In this document: positions 14,491 through 22,739 of the stretch, piece by piece
Layout of the letters: each line of letters begins with the position of its first letter
Position numbering within the stretch: the first letter of the stretch is position 1
From: an uncultured Anaerococcus sp.
GTDB taxonomy: Bacteria > Bacillota > Clostridia > Tissierellales > Peptoniphilaceae
Length of the DNA stretch: 27,374 nucleotides
Assembly (NCBI RefSeq): GCF_943912825.1
Contig: NZ_CALTUX010000027.1
Span: 1 to 27,374 of the forward strand
Reading direction: 5' to 3'
Position numbers and translations under genes: made by a program
The notes under the pieces: generated by a model
Told to the model about the DNA's origin: nothing
The model's database searches: none
The model's input: the letters and a program-made list of their open reading frames with translations, nothing else

Positions 14491-15544
14491 ACTATTTTTA
14501 GATGTACATGTAATTCAAACTCTACCACCAGCAAATATTAATAGGGATGATACAGGAAGTCCTAAAACAGCTCAATATGGCGGAGTAACAAGATCTAGAG
14601 TTAGCTCTCAATCCTGGAAAAAAGCTGTTAGAGCATATTTTAATGAACATGGAAATTTAGAAAATCAAGGAGTAAGAAGTAGAAATTTAGTTAAATTCAT
14701 AGCTGACAAAATAATAGATTTAGACCCAAGTAAGAGTGAAGAAGAGGCAATGAAATTAGCAGAAGATAGCTTGAATAAAGCTAAGATTTCAACAAAAGAT
14801 GGCAAAGTAAAAGCTTTATTTTTCATCAGCGACAAGCAAGCAGAAAACTTTGCTAAAGCAAGTTTGGATGGTATCAAAGATAAAAAAATCTTACAAGAAA
14901 TATTAAATGATAATCCATCAATAGACATCTGTTTATTTGGTAGGATGGTAGCAGATGACCCAACTTTAAATGAGGATGCATCATGTCAATTTGCTCACGC
15001 AATTTCAACTCATCCAATAGAAAGAGAATTTGATTTTTATACAGCAGTAGATGACCTAGCACCAGATGATAATTCAGGCGCAGGAATGCTAGGGACAATC
15101 GAATATAACTCATCTACTGTATATAGGTATGCAAATATAGGACTTCATGAATTTAGAAATCAATTAGGTGATGACGATGCCTTTGCTTATGCAGTTGGCT
15201 TGTTTATTGAAGCTTTCTTCAAGTCAATGCCAACAGGAAAGATCAATACTTTTGCAAACCAAACCTTGCCATCTGCCATAGTATTATCACTAAGGTCAGA
15301 CAGACCTCTAAATTTAATAACAGCCTTTGAAAAACCAATAAGATCAAATGATGGTTATGTAGAAAAATCAATCATAAAGCTAAGCGATGAGTATGAGAAA
15401 TATAACAAAATACTCGAAAAACCTATATATTCATCATATTTAATTATAGATGACGACGAATTTAGTAATTTTGGTAAAAAAGAAGAATCTCTAGAATTAT
15501 TAATAGAAAATCTTAAAGCAAGTCTAATAGAATATCTTAAATAG
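14480..15544 (+). CDS. cas7e: Cas7e (CasC, Cse4), backbone subunit of Cascade
   Basis: ATGATG lies at 14477-14482. The second ATG is preferred, being 6 bases after AAAGGAG (14467-14473); the first is 3 bases after it. 354 residues. Family landmarks: VHVIQTLPPANINRDDTGSP (residues 8-27), followed by GGVTRSRVSSQSWKKAVR (about 31-48), the crRNA-binding palm region, and LPSAIVLSLRSDRPLN towards the end. Six copies normally coat a 32-base spacer and insert a thumb every sixth base, so every sixth guide base is flipped out. This matters for reading matches of the CreR-like guide. Overlaps the end of cse2 by 11 bases. Confidence 0.96.
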   Translation: MKNRLFLDVHVIQTLPPANINRDDTGSPKTAQYGGVTRSRVSSQSWKKAVRAYFNEHGNLENQGVRSRNLVKFIADKIIDLDPSKSEEEAMKLAEDSLNKAKISTKDGKVKALFFISDKQAENFAKASLDGIKDKKILQEILNDNPSIDICLFGRMVADDPTLNEDASCQFAHAISTHPIEREFDFYTAVDDLAPDDNSGAGMLGTIEYNSSTVYRYANIGLHEFRNQLGDDDAFAYAVGLFIEAFFKSMPTGKINTFANQTLPSAIVLSLRSDRPLNLITAFEKPIRSNDGYVEKSIIKLSDEYEKYNKILEKPIYSSYLIIDDDEFSNFGKKEESLELLIENLKASLIEYLK

Positions 15545-15553
15545 GACTTAGAA

Positions 15554-16243
15554 ATGAAAACTATATTATTAAAACTAGCGGGCCCTATGCAAGCACGGGG
15601 TACAAGCTCAAAGTTTGAGACGAGGTATACTGACTATTATCCTTCAAAGTCAGGAATTATTGGGCTTATAGCTGCTAGTATGGGCCTAAAAAGAAATGAT
15701 AAAAATATAGAGGAATTAAATAAGATAGACTTTGCAGTAAGAATTGACCAAGAAGGAAAAATTCTAAGAGACTATCATATAGCAGCAAAATATAAGAAGA
15801 ATGGAAGTCTTGAAAGAAATTATGTGACTAATAGATATTACCTAGAGGATGCTGTCTTCGTAGTAGCTTTAGGTGGTGAAGATAAATTTATTGAAGAAAT
15901 TTATAAAGCCCTTAAAAATCCTTATTACCAACTTTTTATGGGAAGAAGATCTTGCCCAGTTCAAGCAGACTTTATATTAGGCTTATATGATGAAGATATT
16001 ATTGATTTGATAAAAAAATATCCTTGGCAAGCAGGCAATAACTATAAGAAAGTCAATCCATATTTTAGGGCAAATATTTATTCGGATGCAGAATTAACGG
16101 ATGGGAAAGAAGATGTAAGAAATGATAGGGTCATAACATTTTCACAAGAATCTAGACAGTTTGGAATAAGGTATGAATCAAGAACGTACGTAGACATGTT
16201 TTTTGAAAATCAGACTGACCATGATATATTTGCAAAACTTTAA
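15554..16243 (+). CDS. cas5e: Cas5e (CasD), crRNA handle-binding subunit of Cascade
   Basis: 229 residues, family size. N-terminus TILLKLAGPMQARGTSSKFE, then RYTDYYPSKSGIIGLIAAS and LGLKR-like MGLKRND are characteristic of Cas5e. GRRSCPVQADFILGLYDE (about 129-146) is the conserved central motif. A ferredoxin-like fold binds the 8-base 5' handle of the crRNA, here GTGATCCT, and contacts Cas8e and the last Cas7. The ribosome site is weak (AGGA at 15543-15546). Only 9 bases separate it from cas7e and 9 from cas6e. Confidence 0.95.
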   Translation: MKTILLKLAGPMQARGTSSKFETRYTDYYPSKSGIIGLIAASMGLKRNDKNIEELNKIDFAVRIDQEGKILRDYHIAAKYKKNGSLERNYVTNRYYLEDAVFVVALGGEDKFIEEIYKALKNPYYQLFMGRRSCPVQADFILGLYDEDIIDLIKKYPWQAGNNYKKVNPYFRANIYSDAELTDGKEDVRNDRVITFSQESRQFGIRYESRTYVDMFFENQTDHDIFAKL

Positions 16244-16252
16244 GGAGAAAAT

Positions 16253-16891
16253 ATGTATTTATCAAGAGTAGAATTAGATATATACAATAGGAAAAAAATA
16301 AGAGACCTAAGAGATTTAAATTCCTACCATGGTTTTGTAGAATCTTGTTTTCCAAAAGAAATAGATAAAGAAATCAGAACTAGAAAACTTTGGAGAATAG
16401 ATAATATTGCTGGGAAAAAATACCTATTAATACTTAGTCAAACAAAGCCAAATCTTGAAAGATTAGAAAAGTATGGAGTAAAAGGTTCTGGGGAAAGCAA
16501 GTTATATGATGAATTTATAGGAAAACTTGAAAATGGAATGAAAGCTAGATTTAGAATCAAATTAAATACTGTATTTTCAAAGGCTAACGGTCAAAAAACA
16601 AGAAGAGGTAGGATACTACCTGTAAAAAATGAAAATCTTGGGAAATTTTTCTTAGAAAGGGCTGAGAAAAATGGTTTTATAGTAGAAGATAATGAGTTTT
16701 CGATTTCAGATATTGGGAGTCTAGATTTTAAAAGGGAAGATAATAGGGTTTATCAATTAGCTTCTGCTACTTATGAGGGGATTTTGACTATAAAAGACAT
16801 TAATCAATTTAAAAAAGCATTGATAAATGGTATTGGAAGAAAAAAGGCTTATGGATTTGGCTTATTGACAGTGATTCCTTATGACAGATAA
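16253..16891 (+). CDS. cas6e: Cas6e (CasE, Cse3), pre-crRNA processing endoribonuclease
   Basis: 212 residues. It starts MYLSRVELDIYNRKKIRDLR with YHGFVESCFP next; His26 aligns by position with the catalytic His of Cas6e. The C-terminus has the glycine-rich RNA loop NGIGRKKAYGFGLLTV (about 192-207). It cuts pre-crRNA at the 3' base of the repeat hairpin and stays bound to it. The array repeat stem (CCCGC/GCGGG) and the pseudo-repeat stems at 9263 and 9311 share 5 bp followed by G, so both may be substrates. AAGGAGA at 16243-16249 is the ribosome site. It overlaps cas1 by 11 bases. Confidence 0.96.
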   Translation: MYLSRVELDIYNRKKIRDLRDLNSYHGFVESCFPKEIDKEIRTRKLWRIDNIAGKKYLLILSQTKPNLERLEKYGVKGSGESKLYDEFIGKLENGMKARFRIKLNTVFSKANGQKTRRGRILPVKNENLGKFFLERAEKNGFIVEDNEFSISDIGSLDFKREDNRVYQLASATYEGILTIKDINQFKKALINGIGRKKAYGFGLLTVIPYDR

Positions 16892-17822
16892 GTATTTTAA
16901 TTCGAAGACACAGATAAATGAACTACCCAGAATATCTGATAGGGTTAGCTTTATCTATATAGAAAGATCAAAAATAAATAGAATAGATAGTGCAATAACC
17001 TCTACTGATTCAAGAGGGATGGTAAAAATTCCAGCAGCAATGATAGGAGTACTTCTTTTAGGACCAGGAGTAGAAATAACCCATAGGGCTGTAGAATTAT
17101 TAGGAGATACTGGAACATCTATAATTTGGGTAGGAGAAAATGGTGTAAGAAATTACTCAAATGGCAGACCATTAGCTAGTTCTACAAAATTTTTAGAAAA
17201 ACAGGCGAAATTAGTATCTAATAGTAGAACTAGACTTAAAGTAGCCAGAAAAATGTATCAAATGAGATTTAAAGATGAAAATGTTGAAAATTTAACTATG
17301 CAACAATTACGTGGCAGAGAAGGCTCTAGAGTAAGAGGAGTATATAGAAAATATTCCAAAGAATATGAAATAAAATGGCAAGGAAGAAATTATAAAGTAG
17401 AAGACTTTAAGGATTCTGACTTAATAAATCAAGCACTATCTGCATGTAATGTATGTTTATACGGAATATGTCAAAGTGTAATACAAGCATTAGGGATGTC
17501 AAGTGGTCTTGGATTTGTTCATACCGGACACGACAAGTCTTTTGTTTATGATATAGCAGATCTTTATAAGGCTGAAATAACAATCCCTCTAGCATTTAAA
17601 ATTGCGAGTGAATATCAATCAAGTGAAGATATATCCCGTGAATGCAGATTAGCCATGAGAGATAAGATTAGAGAAAAGAAATTAGTCAGCAAAATAAACA
17701 AAGACTTACAATATCTAATGGAAATAGATAATGAAGAAGTCTTCGAATTTGATAATATCTATTTGTGGGATGAAAAAGAAGGCCATGTAGCCTACGGAAT
17801 AAGCTATGAGGAAAGAGACTAA
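16881..17822 (+). CDS. cas1: Cas1, spacer-integration endonuclease/integrase (type I-E)
   Basis: 313 residues. Metal ligands match the I-E pattern: Glu147 in GREGSR, His214 in GFVHTGH, Asp224 and Asp227 in FVYDIADLYK, with the usual spacing of 10 and 3. The N-terminal beta domain starts after LPRISDRVSFIYIERSKINR. With Cas2 it forms the complex that captures protospacers and inserts them at the leader end of the array. All catalytic residues are present, so adaptation should be possible. It begins inside the end of cas6e and joins cas2 by a TAATG overlap. Confidence 0.97.
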   Translation: MTDKYFNSKTQINELPRISDRVSFIYIERSKINRIDSAITSTDSRGMVKIPAAMIGVLLLGPGVEITHRAVELLGDTGTSIIWVGENGVRNYSNGRPLASSTKFLEKQAKLVSNSRTRLKVARKMYQMRFKDENVENLTMQQLRGREGSRVRGVYRKYSKEYEIKWQGRNYKVEDFKDSDLINQALSACNVCLYGICQSVIQALGMSSGLGFVHTGHDKSFVYDIADLYKAEITIPLAFKIASEYQSSEDISRECRLAMRDKIREKKLVSKINKDLQYLMEIDNEEVFEFDNIYLWDEKEGHVAYGISYEERD

Positions 17823-18703
17823 TGCCACTGACTGTGATAACCTTATCAAAAGTGAAAAATTCTCTAAAGGGAGATCTAACAAAATGGATGCAAGAAATAG
17901 ATACAGGTGTATATGTAGGAAACTTCAATAGCAAGGTTAGAGAAAATTTGTGGCAAAGGGTAATTGAAAATATTGATGAGGGAACCGCGACCATAACCTA
18001 TGCATATCGAAATGAAATAGGATATGAATTTAAATGCATAAATACAAGCAGGAAACCTGTTGATTTTGACGGTATACCTCTAGTCTTAATTGAGAATAGA
18101 AAAGAAGATAAAGATACAATAAAATTTGGTTTTAGTAAACAAGCCAAAAGTAGAAAAGCTAAGCAATATGCAAGAGCAAAGTCTAAAATTACTTATATAG
18201 TTTTAGATCTAGAAACAAGTGGCTTAGATTACAAAACTGATAAAATTATAGAGATAGGTGCAGTAAAGACCAATTTGAAAGGAGAAATATTAGATACCTT
18301 CTCATCTATTATTAAACAAGATATAAAATTAAATAGAGAAATTGTTAATTTAACAGGAATAAATGATGAAAATTTGGCCAATGGAGAGGATGAAAAAGAA
18401 GCCTTTGAGAAACTTATTGACTTCATAGGTGATAATAAATTAGTAGGTTATCATTTTTCATTTGATATAAAATTTTTAAATATTTGTCTTAAACAAAATG
18501 GATTACAAGTAATAAGAAATCAGTGTTATGATTTGATGGAGTATGTAAAAAAAGAAAATCTATTTATGAAAAACTACAAACTTCAGACAGCCTTAAATAA
18601 ATATGGTATAGAGCATACGCAAAAGCACCGAGCCCTAGATGATGCAAGAATAACCGCAATATTGTCTAGCAAAGTAAATGAATTTTTGAAAAATATAAAA
18701 TGA
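17822..18703 (+). CDS. cas2: Cas2 fused to a DnaQ-like DEDDh 3'-5' exonuclease
   Basis: 293 residues, about three times a plain Cas2e. Residues 1-95 are Cas2e: PLTVITLSKVKNSLKGDLTK, then GVYVGNFNSKVRENLW and GTATITYAYRNEIGYEF. A basic linker of about 30 residues (SKQAKSRKAKQYARAKSK) leads to an exonuclease with the DEDDh set: Asp129 and Glu131 in LDLETSGL, Asp215 in HFSFDIKFL, His269 and Asp274 in HRALDDARIT. In other I-E systems with this fusion the exonuclease trims 3' overhangs of prespacers before integration; that role is known for the family and inferred here. The stop is only 28 bases before the first repeat. Confidence 0.95.
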   Translation: MPLTVITLSKVKNSLKGDLTKWMQEIDTGVYVGNFNSKVRENLWQRVIENIDEGTATITYAYRNEIGYEFKCINTSRKPVDFDGIPLVLIENRKEDKDTIKFGFSKQAKSRKAKQYARAKSKITYIVLDLETSGLDYKTDKIIEIGAVKTNLKGEILDTFSSIIKQDIKLNREIVNLTGINDENLANGEDEKEAFEKLIDFIGDNKLVGYHFSFDIKFLNICLKQNGLQVIRNQCYDLMEYVKKENLFMKNYKLQTALNKYGIEHTQKHRALDDARITAILSSKVNEFLKNIK

Positions 18704-18731
18704 AAGATTGAAAAATAGAGGAAAATTTAGT

Positions 18732-19065
18732 GTACTACCCGCACACGCGGGGGTGATCCTAAAATTGTGATATTATTAGGTTACAAGGTAAAGTACTACC
18801 CGCACACGCGGGGGTGATCCTGTGTCATCTACAAGGATTTTGGATGATGGTAAGTACTACCCGCACACGCGGGGGTGATCCTGCTTATCAGGGTTTTGCA
18901 AAGCAGAATTACACGTATTACCCGCACACGCGGGGGTGATCCTGTAAAAATCGAAGAAGGCCAAGCAGGCTATGAGTATTACCCGCACAAGCGGGGGTGA
19001 TCCTACAATAATCTATCATCATTACAATGTTAAAAGGTATTCCCTGTTCACTCATGAGTGATTCT
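18732..19065 (+). CRISPR. Type I-E CRISPR array: five intact repeats plus one degenerate, five spacers
   Basis: 29-base repeats lie at 18732-18760, 18793-18821, 18854-18882, 18915-18943 and 18976-19004. The repeat starts GTACTAC, has stem CCCGC, loop ACAC, stem GCGGG, G, and ends GTGATCCT. Repeats 4 and 5 carry C to T at position 4, and repeat 5 also has loop ACAA. All five spacers are 32 bases (18761, 18822, 18883, 18944 and 19005 are their starts), giving a strict 61-base period. The repeat at 19037-19065 matches 18 of 29 positions of repeat 5. Increasing decay to the right puts the leader, and the newest spacers, on the cas2 side. Crisp hairpin and handle orientation show + strand transcription. 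No spacer match was noticed inside this window by eye. Confidence 0.97.
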
Positions 19066-19074
19066 AATTTTTTT
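19048..19074 (+). terminator. Possible array terminator formed inside the degenerate repeat
   Basis: TCACTCATGAGTGA (19048-19061) is a perfect palindrome (5-bp stem, CATG loop) replacing the normal repeat hairpin, and a run of seven T follows at 19068-19074. It could end the pre-crRNA transcript. The stem is short and 6 bases separate it from the T-run. Confidence 0.35.
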
Positions 19075-19096
19075 ATAGGTTCTTATGAACAGTTTG

Positions 19097-19125
19097 GTAT
19101 TCGTTGTACTATCGGAGATTATCAA
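19097..19125 (+). repeat. Second, more decayed CRISPR repeat beyond the array end
   Basis: The 29 bases from 19097 match repeat 5 at 17 positions without gaps, including the GTATT start and GATTATC against GGTGATC near the end. The start is 60 bases after the previous degenerate repeat, leaving a 31-base spacer-like gap (19066-19096). Both decayed repeats have C at position 6. The position and phase make chance less likely than the match score alone suggests. Confidence 0.4.
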
Positions 19126-19194
19126 ATCAATTAGTTTTAATTTCACAATGTTTTGTTTTATTAAGTGTTCAATATACAAAAATACATTTTTCTA

Positions 19195-19223
19195 TATTTT
19201 TTGTTTTAAGAATATGATATAAT
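19195..19223 (+). promoter_or_regulatory. Likely promoter of the molybdate/molybdenum-cofactor operon
   Basis: TATAAT at 19218-19223 is a consensus -10. The hexamer 17 bases upstream (TATTTT, 19195-19200) is a poor -35, so the promoter may need activation. It lies in a gene-free, very AT-rich stretch between the array and modA. No Moco riboswitch or ModE-type palindrome was recognised there. Confidence 0.5.
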
Positions 19224-19263
19224 AATCCAGAAAGTAGTCAATTTTAGAAATTAGGGAGGCACT

Positions 19264-20115
19264 ATGAAAAGAAATTTTAGAATTTTAGCTATGTCTTTGC
19301 TTTGCGGTCTTATTTTTGTGGGCTGTGGAGCTAAGGGTAATGAATCTAAGGATGTTAAAGAGGATGCGAAAACTGAGTTGGACCAAGTGAATAAGGAAGA
19401 TAAGAAGGATTTGACTGTTTTTGCGGCTGCTTCTATGACTGAGTCTTTGACTGAAATTAAGGATGAGTTTGAAAAGGAAAACCCTGGTGTGAACCTTGTC
19501 TTTAACTTTGATTCTTCAGGTACTCTTAAGAGCCAAATTGCTGAGGGAGCAGCCTGCGATGTCTTTATTTCAGCCGCTTCTAAGCAAATGGATGAATTAG
19601 ATCCTACTAGTGATAAGAAGGATTCTGATATTGAAATTGACCCTGATTCACGTTTTGATCTTCTGGAAAATGAAGTGACTCTTGCTGTTAAAGAGGATTC
19701 TAGTAAAGATATCAAGTCTTTTGAGGATTTAAATACTGACCTTGTTGAAACTATTGCCCTAGGTAATGCTGATGTTCCAGTTGGACAATATTCTGAATCT
19801 CTTCTTAAGAATATGGGTATTTGGGATGCCATCCAAAGCAAGATTACCTTTGGTTCAAATGTTAAGGAAGTTACATCTTGGATTAGTGAAGGTGCTGTTG
19901 ACTGTGGAATTATCTACTCTACAGATGCCAAGGCTGCTGGTCTTAAGCTTGTAGCTAAGGCTGATCCAAGCCTATTAGATAAGAAAGTTATATACCCTGC
20001 TGCTATTCTTAAAGATAGCAAAAATAGGGAAGATGCTGATAAATTTATATCTTTTCTTAATAGCGATAAGGCCAAGGAAATCTTTGAAAAATACGGATTT
20101 AAACAGGCTGAATGA
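19264..20115 (+). CDS. modA: ModA, molybdate-binding lipoprotein of the molybdate ABC transporter
   Basis: 283 residues. The signal peptide MKRNFRILAMSLLCGLIFVG ends at a lipobox FVGC (Cys about 21), so the mature protein is lipid-anchored outside the membrane. After an acidic linker the binding domain starts LTVFAAASMTESLTEIKDEF, the conserved ModA strand with the oxyanion-binding AAAS. FDSSGTLKSQIAEGAACDVF, ALGNADVPVGQY and CGIIYSTDAKAAG are the remaining family motifs. It delivers molybdate (or tungstate) to ModB. GGGAGG at 19254-19259 gives a good ribosome site. First gene of a run of at least eight molybdenum genes; its stop overlaps modB. Confidence 0.95.
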   Translation: MKRNFRILAMSLLCGLIFVGCGAKGNESKDVKEDAKTELDQVNKEDKKDLTVFAAASMTESLTEIKDEFEKENPGVNLVFNFDSSGTLKSQIAEGAACDVFISAASKQMDELDPTSDKKDSDIEIDPDSRFDLLENEVTLAVKEDSSKDIKSFEDLNTDLVETIALGNADVPVGQYSESLLKNMGIWDAIQSKITFGSNVKEVTSWISEGAVDCGIIYSTDAKAAGLKLVAKADPSLLDKKVIYPAAILKDSKNREDADKFISFLNSDKAKEIFEKYGFKQAE

Positions 20116-20771
20116 TGGATTTATTTCCCTTATATAATTCTATAAGAATTGCAACGATTTCAACAATTTTTATATTTTTCCTAGGGATATTTTTAGCTTT
20201 TAAGATCAAAGACCTACCTCAAGGAGTAAAGGGCATACTCGATGTGCTTTTGACTATGCCCTTAGTCCTTCCGCCTACAGTCCTTGGTTTTTTTCTTTTA
20301 AAAATTTTAGGACCTAATAATTTTTTGGGGAAATTTTTTGCAAATTTCGATATAAAACTTATTATGAATTGGCAGGCGGCTGTCCTCGCTGGAATCCTGG
20401 TTGGCTTTCCTCTTATGTATAGGACAAGCAGGGGGGCTTTTGAGGCTTTTGATGAAAACTTAAGTTCTGCTGCCCAAACCCTTGGTAAATCTAATACTTG
20501 GATATTCTGGAGGATTGTTCTTCCTAATTGCAAGACAGAGATTATAGCTGGGATAATTTTATCTTTTGCGAGAGCCCTTGGTGAATATGGAGCTACCAGT
20601 ATGGTTTCAGGTTTTATTCCAAATAAGACTGCGACGATTTCAACAACTGTCTACCAATTTTGGAGGATTGGCCAAGACCAAATGGCCTATAGGTGGGTTA
20701 TGATCAATGTTTTAATATCCTTTATTGTTTTGATTTCTATAAATTTATTTGAGAAAAGGAAGTCTTCCTGA
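20112..20771 (+). CDS. modB: ModB, molybdate ABC transporter permease
   Basis: 219 residues with about five membrane segments. Family motifs: LLTMPLVLPPTVLGFFLL (about 47-64) and the cytoplasmic EAA-type loop AAQTLGKSNTWIFWRIVLPN (about 120-140), followed by SFARALGEYGATSMVSG, which docks ModC. The start ATGATG at 20112 overlaps the modA stop; the second ATG (20115) is an equally good alternative. It ends in a TGATG overlap with modC. Forms the transmembrane pore as a dimer. Confidence 0.95.
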   Translation: MMDLFPLYNSIRIATISTIFIFFLGIFLAFKIKDLPQGVKGILDVLLTMPLVLPPTVLGFFLLKILGPNNFLGKFFANFDIKLIMNWQAAVLAGILVGFPLMYRTSRGAFEAFDENLSSAAQTLGKSNTWIFWRIVLPNCKTEIIAGIILSFARALGEYGATSMVSGFIPNKTATISTTVYQFWRIGQDQMAYRWVMINVLISFIVLISINLFEKRKSS

Positions 20772-21799
20772 TGTTAGAGTGTAAGATTAAAAAAGCTTTC
20801 AAAAATTTTTATCTAGATACAGATTTTCTTATGGAAGATTCAAGGCTTGGGCTTTTGGGCCCTTCAGGCTCTGGGAAGAGCTTGACCTTAAAGGCTATAG
20901 CAGGTCTTATTAAGCCTAATTCAGGTAAAATTATCCTTAATGGTAGGACTCTTTTTGATTCTGAAAAGAAAATTAATCTAAAACCCCAAGAAAGACGTGT
21001 TGGCTTTCTTTTCCAAGATTATGCACTATTTCCCAATTTCACGGTTGAGGAAAATGTAAGAGCCGGTCTTAGGGATAAAAATTCAGCTGATATTAAAGAA
21101 AAATTAAATGAGATGAGAATCTTTCATATTAGGGATAAGTATCCAGACCAAATTTCAGGTGGAGAAAGGCAGAGGACTGCCCTTTGTAGGATTTTGGTCA
21201 ATGATCCAGAAATCCTTCTCCTTGATGAACCCTTTTCTGCCTTGGATGAATATTTGAGGTCAGAAATTGAAGAAGAGGTTATGAAATTTATCGACACTTA
21301 CAAGCTTAAAACTATTTTGGTTAGCCATAACAAGGAAGAGGTCTACAGGATATGTGACAGTATTGTAAGCATAAGTTCAGGAAAGACTAATTCTGTAAAG
21401 GCAAGATTAGAATTTTTTGAAAATCCGACTAATATTACTGAGGCTAAGCTTATTGGAATTAAGAACTTTTCGACTTTTGATATAAAAGATAATGAGATTT
21501 TCCTTAAGGCTTGGGGTATATCTATAAAGACGAGTCGTAAATTTGATGGTGATATCATAGGAATTCTAGATAAGTGCGTGAAGCTGAGTGCTAGTCCTAT
21601 TAGCGAAGATTCTATTAGGATTGATTCTTATCGCTTAATAGAAAATATCTCTTCTTGCCTTATTGTCTATAATAAATATGATCAAATTTATGAAGATTTA
21701 AAGATTGAAATCAGCAAAGAAGACTATAATAAACTTAAAAATGGACCAATTTTTTTAACAATAGATGAGGATGCGCTTATTTGTTTGGAAGAGGGATAA
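20771..21799 (+). CDS. modC: ModC, molybdate ABC transporter ATPase
   Basis: 342 residues. Walker A GPSGSGKS (about 33-40), Q-loop LFQDYALFPN (about 84-93), signature SGGERQR (about 127-133), Walker B ILLLDEP (about 147-153), H-loop VSHNKEE. After the ATPase core (about 210 residues) is a C-terminal region of 130 residues with beta-rich segments (IIGILDKCVKLSASPISEDS; ISSCLIVYNKYDQIYEDLKI), in the position of the MOP/TOBE regulatory domain but divergent. Energises molybdate import at the membrane. One base separates it from moaA. Confidence 0.94.
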   Translation: MLECKIKKAFKNFYLDTDFLMEDSRLGLLGPSGSGKSLTLKAIAGLIKPNSGKIILNGRTLFDSEKKINLKPQERRVGFLFQDYALFPNFTVEENVRAGLRDKNSADIKEKLNEMRIFHIRDKYPDQISGGERQRTALCRILVNDPEILLLDEPFSALDEYLRSEIEEEVMKFIDTYKLKTILVSHNKEEVYRICDSIVSISSGKTNSVKARLEFFENPTNITEAKLIGIKNFSTFDIKDNEIFLKAWGISIKTSRKFDGDIIGILDKCVKLSASPISEDSIRIDSYRLIENISSCLIVYNKYDQIYEDLKIEISKEDYNKLKNGPIFLTIDEDALICLEEG

Positions 21800-21800
21800 A

Positions 21801-22739
21801 ATGAAGGATAAATTTGGAAGGGAAATTTCATATTTAAGGATATCTGTCACTGACAGGTGTAATTTTAGGTGCAAATATTGCATGGGTGATAGCGGAATTG
21901 ACCTTCTAAAGCATGAAGATATCCTATCTTTTGAGGAAATTTGCCAGACTGTGGAGATAATGGTAGGTCTAGGAATAAAGAAAATAAGATTAACTGGTGG
22001 TGAGCCTTTTGCAAGACGAGGCCTGATGGACCTAATAGAAATGTTAGCAAAAATTGATGGTATTGAAGATTTTGCCATAACTACAAACGGATCAATGGTC
22101 TATGACAAGCTTGAGAGGCTCAAAGAATTAGGGATTTCAAGGCTTAACTTTAGTCTGGATACCTTAGATAGGGATAAATTTAAGCAAATTACTAAATTTG
22201 ATGGATTTGACGAGGTCATAAGGTCAATTAATAAGGCAATAGATTTAGGTTTTAAGGTTAAGATAAATGTTGTTCTTATAAAAGGATTTAATGATGATGA
22301 GGTCTCAGATTTTATAGTCCTAACCAAAGATAAGCCAATCGAAGTAAGGTTTATTGAGCTGATGCCAATCGGTGCTGACCTTGTTTTTGATAAAAATAAT
22401 TACAAGGAAAATTCACACATTCTTAAAGATTATGAAAAGAAAGACCTGGGTTTTGATGGGGTTTCTAGGACTTATAAAATTGATGGTCATGAGGGGAAAG
22501 TTGGCCTAATTTCACCCCTTAGCCATAAATTCTGTGGTGACTGCAATAGGATTAGGCTTACATCTGATGGCAAGCTTAAGGCTTGCCTTCATTCAAAGGA
22601 TGAAATTTCAATAAAGGGCTTGTCTAGGCCTGACAAAGAAAGTCTAATCAAAGCTACAATTTATAATAAACCCCAAAGTCATAAGCTAGATGAAAGGGGC
22701 TCAGAAAGCGTGCGTACAATGAGCTCGATAGGAGGATAG
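21801..22739 (+). CDS. moaA: MoaA, GTP 3',8-cyclase (radical SAM), first step of molybdopterin synthesis
   Basis: The ATG at 21801 is used (GAGGG at 21791-21795 upstream); the in-frame ATG at 21765 lies inside modC. 312 residues. The radical-SAM motif CNFRCKYC (about 18-25) binds the first [4Fe-4S] cluster, and CGDCNRIRLTSDGKLKAC (about 245-262) the second, which positions GTP. The C-terminus ends SSIGG, the conserved GG tail that acts in the active site. With MoaC it turns GTP into cyclic pyranopterin monophosphate. Stop directly abuts moaC. Confidence 0.96.
   Translation: MKDKFGREISYLRISVTDRCNFRCKYCMGDSGIDLLKHEDILSFEEICQTVEIMVGLGIKKIRLTGGEPFARRGLMDLIEMLAKIDGIEDFAITTNGSMVYDKLERLKELGISRLNFSLDTLDRDKFKQITKFDGFDEVIRSINKAIDLGFKVKINVVLIKGFNDDEVSDFIVLTKDKPIEVRFIELMPIGADLVFDKNNYKENSHILKDYEKKDLGFDGVSRTYKIDGHEGKVGLISPLSHKFCGDCNRIRLTSDGKLKACLHSKDEISIKGLSRPDKESLIKATIYNKPQSHKLDERGSESVRTMSSIGG

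Noticed and set aside
18732..19004. Self-targeting by array spacers within the window
   Set aside because: No spacer showed a recognisable match to the window by eye; only the leader segment at 9285 matches local DNA. A proper search was not possible.
19066..19263. Molybdenum-cofactor riboswitch upstream of modA
   Set aside because: The gap is AT-rich with no multi-stem GC-paired structure by eye, and the left part is explained by decayed CRISPR repeats.
19251..19841. 196-codon - strand ORF
   Set aside because: Antisense shadow of modA, which has a lipobox and all family motifs.
22100..22327. 75-codon - strand ORF within moaA
   Set aside because: Shadow of a well-supported gene; low-complexity Ser/Leu product.
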